From contig DAOVRJ010000011.1 in the NCBI GenBank assembly GCA_030628225.1, forward strand, positions 1 through 18,478: a DNA stretch of 18,478 bases, read 5' to 3'. Each line of letters starts with the position of its first letter. Within the stretch, counting starts at the first letter, position 1. The notes under the pieces are model-generated. The model did not search any database. It saw nothing but the letters and a program-made list of their open reading frames with translations, and was not told the DNA's origin. Shown here one piece after another: positions 13,990-18,478 of this stretch. This DNA comes from Candidatus Zixiibacteriota bacterium (GTDB lineage: Bacteria > SM23-81). The position numbers and the translations under genes were made by a program.

Positions 13990-15056
13990 TCTCAAACTTC
14001 CGGAAAAAAAGCAATTCCCCCCCGGTTAAAGCTCTATCTGTCCAGGTGCTCCGGGCTCTCCAGGGTCTGCTGTTCCTTGCGCTGCTCACCCCCTCCGCGG
14101 CCATGCCCACCTCACGGACTCAAGCATATCTGACTATCAGCACGGTAAACCCCCGACCGATGAGCATGGGGGGTGCCTTCGTCACAGTGCAAGATGACCT
14201 CGCCGCCCTGATCTGGAATCCGGCGGCTTTCACCCTCTATGAGGCCGAGGTCTCGCACCGGCTGTGCGTCCACGTCAACCCGGTGATCCCCGTCCTCCTC
14301 CTGCGCGAAAATCACCGCCACATGGCGGATTTCCTGGCCGCCCTGGGTCTTGCCATCAAGGGAGTTACCTTTTCTCACCGCTGGGCTGAGATAGGCCTGC
14401 TGCTCTGGGAAGAGCCCTTTTACAATCCCGCCGCATCCGTGAACGGGCGCTTTTTCGACACCGAGCATATACTCAAGCACTACACGCACACCTTCGGTCT
14501 GCGAATCCGACTGGCCCCCACCGTTTCCCTGGGCAGCACCGGTAACGTCTACCGGATACGAGACGAGGAGGGAAAATCGGTGCTGGCCGGTGGAGCCAAC
14601 TACGGTGTTCTGCTGAAACCCATCAAGGTCCTGACGGTGGGCCTGGCCTATTTCGATTTTCCCTCTTCCCTTAAACAGCTTCGCGGGGAAATGGAAGGAA
14701 TCGTCGATGGTAGCATAACCGCGGGCTTCTCTCTGCATCCCGACGACAGAACCATCGTGGCTATGGATCTCCGCGACGCCAGCGGGCTTGAGAAAATCAC
14801 CTGGAACAAACTGCACTTTGGTTTCGAGCGCATATTCTGGGAACACCTGGCCCTCAGGTTTGGTTATTTCCAGGCCGGCCACCAGGAACATGATGTCTAC
14901 TCCCTGGGCATCGGCCTTGTGGGGCACAATGGGCGAGGACGTGGGGCAGCTCATCGCAGCCACAGCAGCTATCTGGCCAATTACGCGCTACTGGTGGAGG
15001 AAGGCAAGCAGAACCAGCGCCTCTGGCACATGCTGTCTGTGCTGTTCTGCATTTAA
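13986..15056 (+). CDS. PorV/FadL-like outer-membrane beta-barrel protein (second)
   Basis: The product is a 356-residue exported protein with a basic n-region, a hydrophobic core (about 24-38) and a likely cleavage site near SAAM. The mature N-terminus has PRPMSMGGAFVTVQDDLAALIWNPAAF, the diagnostic opening of PorV/UPF0164-type barrels in FCB genomes. Barrel-like strands follow. A basic loop (GRGRGAAHRSH) precedes the last strands, and the end is SVLFCI rather than the usual terminal aromatic residue. The start overlaps the previous stop (ATGA). The two barrels share only the opening motif by eye, so they are distant homologues. With the lipoprotein they may form one outer-membrane assembly (inference). 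No terminator is evident after it. Confidence 0.78.
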   Translation: MISNFRKKSNSPPVKALSVQVLRALQGLLFLALLTPSAAMPTSRTQAYLTISTVNPRPMSMGGAFVTVQDDLAALIWNPAAFTLYEAEVSHRLCVHVNPVIPVLLLRENHRHMADFLAALGLAIKGVTFSHRWAEIGLLLWEEPFYNPAASVNGRFFDTEHILKHYTHTFGLRIRLAPTVSLGSTGNVYRIRDEEGKSVLAGGANYGVLLKPIKVLTVGLAYFDFPSSLKQLRGEMEGIVDGSITAGFSLHPDDRTIVAMDLRDASGLEKITWNKLHFGFERIFWEHLALRFGYFQAGHQEHDVYSLGIGLVGHNGRGRGAAHRSHSSYLANYALLVEEGKQNQRLWHMLSVLFCI

Positions 15057-15078
15057 AGCCAAGAGGCGGAATTAACCC

Positions 15079-15108
15079 TTGACATCTTGGGACACTCTGG
15101 TATATATT
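15079..15108 (+). promoter_or_regulatory. Sigma-70 promoter of the CpoB-like/BamD-like operon
   Basis: TTGACA (15079-15084) is followed by TATATA at 16 bp (15101-15106) or TATATT at 18 bp (15103-15108). The start would be near 15114, leaving a ~50-nt leader with a strong AAGGAGGAA Shine-Dalgarno. Confidence 0.78.
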
Positions 15109-15163
15109 TTGGTGGTCTGAGTGGAAATACTCCTTTTTGTGCACACTTTCATAAGGAGGAACC

Positions 15164-15835
15164 ATGTGGCGAAAATTGTTCTGGCTCATTATGAGCCTTT
15201 CTCTTCTCAGCTTAATGGGCTGTGCCACCTCGGCCTCTAAGAAGGGAACCCTGGAGCAGGAACCCTGGTATCTGGCAACCCAGGAGCTCCGGGAGGATGT
15301 CGCTCGCCTGGAGGGCAGTGTGGAGCAATTGGGCAATGAGACCGCTGCGCTGGAGGGGCGCACCACCAATCTGGACAACCGCGTCTCCCTGATAGGCCAG
15401 GAGCTGAAAAATTTGCGGGGTGAACCGGCTCTATCCCAACCCCTCGCACAGCCGGCGACGGGAGGTGTGCAGGCACTGTATAACGATGCTCTGGCTGATT
15501 ACGCGAACCGGCATTTTGACTTGGCTATGCAGAAGCTCTCACGACTCATCCGTCAACACCCCAAGAGCAGCCTCGCCGACAACAGCCAGTACTGGTTGGC
15601 CGAGTGCCATTATGGCCTGGAGGATTTTCCCAGAGCCATCGAGGAGTTCCAGAAGGTATTCTCTTACGCTGATACCGAGAAGGATGACGACGCCCAGCTC
15701 AAGCTGGGATACTGTTACGCCAACATGGGCGACACGATCCAGGCAATAGCTGAGCTAAACAAGCTTATAAATCTTTATCCTGACAGCGAGTATGTTGGTG
15801 TTGCCCGGATGAGGATCGCGGAGTTGTCGCATTAA
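15164..15835 (+). CDS. CpoB/YbgF-like TPR lipoprotein
   Basis: The product is a 223-residue protein. The signal peptide ends in lipobox LMGC (C20) with Ala at +2. A coiled-coil segment (about 36-85, with ELREDVARLEGSVEQL) is followed by a Pro/Gln linker and about three TPR repeats (105-220) with ALYNDALADY, SQYWLAECHY and AQLKLGYCYA. The coiled coil plus C-terminal TPR layout is that of CpoB (YbgF), which links Tol-Pal to cell-wall synthesis in proteobacteria, except that CpoB is normally periplasmic while this one is lipidated. AAGGAGGAA precedes the ATG. It leads an operon with an unknown exported protein and a BamD-like protein. BamD-like alternatives are possible because the TPRs are similar. 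Confidence 0.78.
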   Translation: MWRKLFWLIMSLSLLSLMGCATSASKKGTLEQEPWYLATQELREDVARLEGSVEQLGNETAALEGRTTNLDNRVSLIGQELKNLRGEPALSQPLAQPATGGVQALYNDALADYANRHFDLAMQKLSRLIRQHPKSSLADNSQYWLAECHYGLEDFPRAIEEFQKVFSYADTEKDDDAQLKLGYCYANMGDTIQAIAELNKLINLYPDSEYVGVARMRIAELSH

Positions 15836-15881
15836 TCTCTCGGTTTTCTGCCGACCTTTTCCGGAAGAGACGGTCACAGAG

Positions 15882-16556
15882 GTGATCAAAACAGCCAAAG
15901 TTTTCTTGAAGATGGGCATCTGCGCATTTGGCTTAGGATTTTTCTCCATGGCCTGGGGTGACGGTCCGGCAAAGGAAGCCAATCCTGCGGCCGTTCCCAC
16001 CAACCTCGGGTTGCTCAGACTTGCCGTTGAGGAGGCGATCGATGAGCTGTGCGATCGTCTCCCTTTGCATGAACCGAAGGTTCTGTACCTTCACTCCGAA
16101 TCCATCGCACCCGGCAACTGGCTGGTGGAGCTCGCGCTTATCCAGAGCCTGCGACGCAAAGATTGTCGCGTCCTGTTACCAGACAGCTCGGCGTCAACAT
16201 CTCACGCCATCTGTTCTGATGGACAATTCCTCCGCTATCGAGTGGCGGATCTGGACCTGGTCTACCCTGCCTCCCGGCGCAAGCACCTCTTCGGTCCCCG
16301 GATGGTGAAGAGACAAGTTCATCTGCACCTGATCTTTCTGCTGAGCAAAAAAGACGGCGAAGTCCTGTGGGCGGGAGAAGCCCAGCGCACGAGCGGGGAT
16401 TGGATCCCCGCCAAAGAATTGGCCGCAGTGCAACGAGAATCAGTACCCTTTATCTCCCCCCGGTTAAAAACCGATGGCTGGGGCCGCTTTGCCGAGCCCG
16501 CATTATTGACCGCGGCGGTGGGCGGTCTTATCTACCTGTTCTATAACTCACAGTGA
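15882..16556 (+). CDS. Exported protein of unknown function
   Basis: I do not recognise this 224-residue protein with certainty. It has an N-terminal signal-like segment (about 7-25, ending MAWG), a soluble domain (about 40-180) with predicted alternating helices and strands (VLYLHSE, LALIQSLRRKDCRVLLPD, LIFLLSKKDGEVLWAGEA), and a hydrophobic C-terminal segment (about 203-221, PALLTAAVGGLIYLFY) that could anchor it. The helix-strand order and the DGEVLWAGEA strand faintly recall FlgO/LPP20-type lipoprotein domains, but there is no lipobox cysteine, so this is weak. The start is GTG at 15882, with an ATG at 15912 as the alternative; GTG keeps the basic n-region. Its stop overlaps the next start (GTGA), tying it to the BamD-like gene. 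Confidence 0.7.
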   Translation: MIKTAKVFLKMGICAFGLGFFSMAWGDGPAKEANPAAVPTNLGLLRLAVEEAIDELCDRLPLHEPKVLYLHSESIAPGNWLVELALIQSLRRKDCRVLLPDSSASTSHAICSDGQFLRYRVADLDLVYPASRRKHLFGPRMVKRQVHLHLIFLLSKKDGEVLWAGEAQRTSGDWIPAKELAAVQRESVPFISPRLKTDGWGRFAEPALLTAAVGGLIYLFYNSQ

Positions 16557-17341
16557 CGCGAGCTAAAAAGACCATGCGATTCGTTACGATATTGATGAGT
16601 TTGGGGCTTCTGGCCTTTCTGTCCGGATGCGGGTCCGCTCCACCCAAAACCACAATGGATGCCGAGGACCAATTTCTTCTGGCCAAGGAGAGGTACGATC
16701 ACGGCAAGCACCTTGATGCTCAGATCGAATTCCAGAAGCTCATCTGGAACTTCCCGGGAAGCGACTATGTTGATGAAGCCCACTATTATCTGGCGGAGTG
16801 TTTCTTTTGCCAGGAGGACTATCTCGCGGCCACCCACGAATATCAACGTCTGATAACCAGCTTTTCCCAGAGCCCCTTCGCCGGCCCCGCTCAATACAAA
16901 ATAGCGCTATGCTATTACGAACAATCGTTGCCCGTCTATCTGGACCAGGATTTCACCAACAAGGCCATACGGGAGTTGCGAATCTTTCTGGAGGACTACC
17001 CCAATAGCAACTATGTTCCGGAGGCCCAGAAACTTCTCCTGACCAGCCGGACAAAACTGGCCCATAAAGATCTTCTCAATGGCAAGCTCTACTATAAGAT
17101 GCACGAATATGTCTCCGCGATCATCTATCTCGAGGAGCTCTTGGGGAATTATCACGATACTAAATGGGCCGCCGATGCCCAGTATGTCATCGGTGAATGC
17201 TACCGAAGCCAGCAAAAATGGGGGCCGGCCCTTTCTGCTTTCCAGAGTGTGTTGCAGATGGACGCCCCCGAGAAACTTGCCCGTCGAGCACAAAAACGTA
17301 TCGACCGGGTTGAGAAGAAGCTGAAGGCAACCTCAGAATAA
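16553..17341 (+). CDS. BamD-like outer-membrane assembly lipoprotein
   Basis: The product is a 262-residue lipoprotein with lipobox LSGC (C26, Gly at +2), followed by about five TPR-like helical pairs. Typical BamD/YfiO features are AEDQFLLAKERYDHGKHLDA, FPGSDYVDEAHYYLAECFF, QSPFAGPAQYKIALCYYEQ and DYPNSNYVPEAQKLL. Length and layout match BamD, which with BamA inserts barrels into the outer membrane; clients would include proteins like the two barrels encoded upstream. The start is GTG at 16553, overlapping the previous stop by 4 nt; an ATG at 16574 would still leave a usable signal peptide. No Shine-Dalgarno is seen, so coupling to the upstream gene is likely. A general TPR lipoprotein is the alternative. 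Confidence 0.86.
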   Translation: MTRAKKTMRFVTILMSLGLLAFLSGCGSAPPKTTMDAEDQFLLAKERYDHGKHLDAQIEFQKLIWNFPGSDYVDEAHYYLAECFFCQEDYLAATHEYQRLITSFSQSPFAGPAQYKIALCYYEQSLPVYLDQDFTNKAIRELRIFLEDYPNSNYVPEAQKLLLTSRTKLAHKDLLNGKLYYKMHEYVSAIIYLEELLGNYHDTKWAADAQYVIGECYRSQQKWGPALSAFQSVLQMDAPEKLARRAQKRIDRVEKKLKATSE

Positions 17342-17409
17342 TCTTGGCCACTGTTTGAGCTTTCCTGCATATTAGTGTAATTTGACGCTCACCGGATATT
17401 CTCGACAAC

Positions 17410-17500
17410 TTCGTGATCGTGTTTCTGGATCGTGCTCCGGCAAAGGAGATCTCTTTCCTTTTCATAATATCTCTTCCGCTCCATGATCAAGGATCACGAA
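17410..17500. repeat. Widely spaced inverted repeat upstream of nadD
   Basis: TTCGTGATC (17410-17418) and GATCACGAA (17492-17500) are a perfect 9-bp inverted repeat separated by 73 nt. The spacer is pyrimidine-rich and otherwise featureless. It may be a weak 3' structure for the BamD-like operon or chance. Confidence 0.35.
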
Positions 17501-17562
17501 CAAGAACTGCCCTTCTTCTCCTTGCCCCAACCAGGCACTCACACAATTCCGCCTAGCCTCAC

Positions 17563-18180
17563 ATGACCAAAGCGCAGACAGAAAAGGATCTCCCCGCATT
17601 AGGGGTGTTGGGAGGCACCTTCGATCCCATCCACTACGGGCACCTGATCATTGCCCAGTCGCTGGTGGAAGAACTGAACCTGGCGCAGATGATCTTCCTC
17701 CTTTCGGCCCACCCACCACACAAAAAAGCCTCTGCCGTCGCCCCCTGGCAGGATCGTCTGCAGATGATGAAATTAGCCCTGCAGGGCAACCCGCATTTTC
17801 AGACCTCGGACGTGGAGCTCAAGCAACATGGTCCCTCCTACACGGTGGAGACCATGAAGCTGCTTCAGTCCCGCTACGCACAGCGATACCGGGTTCTGTT
17901 CGTCGTCGGAGCCGATAGCATTCTGGAGATCTTCACCTGGCACCAACCAGAACGGCTTCTAGACTCCCGTTCCCTGGTTGTGGTGCCCAGGCCGGGTTGC
18001 GATCTGCGTAAGCTGGATCCTCAGGTGGCTGAGAAGGTGACGGTGGCTCATGCTCCTCTGATCGAGATATCCTCTTCCGATATTCGCCAACGAATCAGCC
18101 AGGGACGCTCTATTCAGTACCTTATGCCTGAGGAGGTGACTCGCTATATTCGTGGCCACAATCTTTATGGCCAGGCATAA
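17563..18180 (+). CDS. nadD: Nicotinate-nucleotide adenylyltransferase
   Basis: The product is a 205-residue cytosolic enzyme that joins nicotinate mononucleotide and ATP to form deamido-NAD in NAD synthesis. The nucleotidyltransferase signature GGTFDPIHYGHL spans 17-28, with H24 and H27 of the (T/H)xGH-type motif. AHPPHK is at 49-54, FVVGADS at 113-119 and the C-terminal ISSSDIRQRI at 169-178, all as in NadD. The length is normal. The ATG at 17563 has no clear Shine-Dalgarno, but it gives a short N-terminal extension and no better in-frame start is evident. It stands alone, 221 nt after the BamD-like gene, and is followed by a strong terminator. Confidence 0.96.
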   Translation: MTKAQTEKDLPALGVLGGTFDPIHYGHLIIAQSLVEELNLAQMIFLLSAHPPHKKASAVAPWQDRLQMMKLALQGNPHFQTSDVELKQHGPSYTVETMKLLQSRYAQRYRVLFVVGADSILEIFTWHQPERLLDSRSLVVVPRPGCDLRKLDPQVAEKVTVAHAPLIEISSSDIRQRISQGRSIQYLMPEEVTRYIRGHNLYGQA

Positions 18181-18184
18181 AAAA

Positions 18185-18253
18185 CCGGAGTTGAAAAAAT
18201 GCTCCGGCACACATTTCAGCCACCGCTAATTCCTCTGTGTTTAGCGGTTTTTT
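18185..18253 (+). terminator. Two hairpins and intrinsic terminator after nadD
   Basis: CCGGAG (18185-18190) pairs with CTCCGG (18202-18207). Then ACCGCTAA (18222-18229) pairs perfectly with TTAGCGGT (18241-18248) and is followed by six T (18248-18253). The second hairpin is the terminator proper. Confidence 0.88.
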
Positions 18254-18255
18254 CA

Positions 18256-18284
18256 TTGACAAACGTCTATAAAATAGCTAAAAT
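18256..18284 (+). promoter_or_regulatory. Sigma-70 promoter for a gene beyond the window
   Basis: TTGACA (18256-18261), a 17-bp spacer and TAAAAT (18279-18284) follow the nadD terminator with only 2 nt between. The transcript would start near 18291 and read through the heptamer repeats at 18332-18478 into unseen sequence. Confidence 0.75.
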
Positions 18285-18331
18285 GTACATGTGGTGATGA
18301 TCTTCTAGAGAGGATCTGCGAGAAAAGAACA

Positions 18332-18478
18332 GAGACTCGAGATTCGAGATTCGAGATTCGGAAGGGCTGATCTGCAATTGACTTATCTTGAACGCATTGA
18401 TAAACTGTCAACCTGTTTAATTAATCTCGCACTTCATTTTTCAATTTTCATTTTGCATTTTTCACTTTTCACTTTGCA
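18332..18478. repeat. Heptamer repeat blocks at the right edge
   Basis: GAGACTC followed by three GAGATTC units occupies 18332-18359 in exact 7-nt register. After about 70 nt of unique sequence, seven more heptamers fill 18430-18478 (CACTTCA, TTTTTCA, ATTTTCA, TTTTGCA and so on). The second block repeats the unit type found before rimO, and the first repeats the unit type of the element B hairpin. The array runs off the window. Confidence 0.82.

Noticed and set aside
14112-14963. Antisense open frame (about 283 codons) opposite the second barrel gene
   Set aside because: The sense frame has a signal peptide and a PorV-like opening and is coupled to the upstream gene; the antisense frame has no recognisable domain.

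Overview
All fifteen genes that I can support read left to right on the + strand. The window looks like a chromosomal segment of an uncultured, didermic, mesophilic bacterium of the Fibrobacteres-Chlorobi-Bacteroidetes (FCB) sphere, of the kind seen in candidate phyla such as KSB1, Zixibacteria or Calditrichota. That placement is inference. It rests on a type IX secretion-like C-terminal domain on the first protein, two PorV/FadL-like outer-membrane barrels, BamD-type and CpoB-type lipoproteins, a sigma-54 activator with an inserted helical linker, and GC-rich genes separated by AT-rich or repeat-filled spacers.

Layout: (1) 1-615, the end of an SBBP beta-propeller secreted protein. (2) 1239-2573, rimO, with a long repeat-filled spacer on either side. 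(3) 2950-4482, an NtrC-family sigma-54 activator with a receiver domain. (4) 4493-4836, a large nested-palindrome repeat block. (5) 4884-11088, a protein-quality-control region: four upstream-activator-like dyads, a textbook -24/-12 promoter, two tandem hsp20 genes, dnaK, grpE (TTG start), dnaJ, an FmdB-type zinc ribbon and an overlapping TraR/DksA-type zinc finger, closed by an intrinsic terminator. (6) 11472-15056, an envelope operon with a strong sigma-70 promoter: a DNRLRE-type lipoprotein and two outer-membrane barrels, joined by ATGA overlaps. (7) 15079-17341, a second envelope operon with its own promoter: a CpoB/YbgF-like TPR lipoprotein, an unknown exported protein and a BamD-like lipoprotein. 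(8) 17563-18180, nadD, followed by a terminator and a promoter for a gene beyond the window.

The most interesting signals are regulatory and structural. The chaperone cluster has no visible CIRCE or HAIR operator. Instead it carries a perfect match to the sigma-54 consensus with four phased dyads of form GYCA-N3-TGGC upstream, and a sigma-54 activator gene lies next door. The simplest reading is a sigma-54-controlled protein-stress regulon whose regulator is adjacent.

The other unusual signal is that most of the long spacers are made of degenerate tandem repeats with a strict short period (7, 8 or 9 nt, depending on the block). The blocks differ in sequence but are arranged as concentric inverted repeats. 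Related units recur after rimO, after the activator gene, after the TraR-like gene, before rimO and at the right edge. I do not recognise them as a named element family. A further oddity is a pair of perfect 10-bp inverted repeats interleaved as A-B-A'-B' upstream of the FmdB gene.

No tRNA, rRNA, insertion sequence, phage gene or CRISPR array was recognised. All repeat, dyad and identity statements were read by eye.
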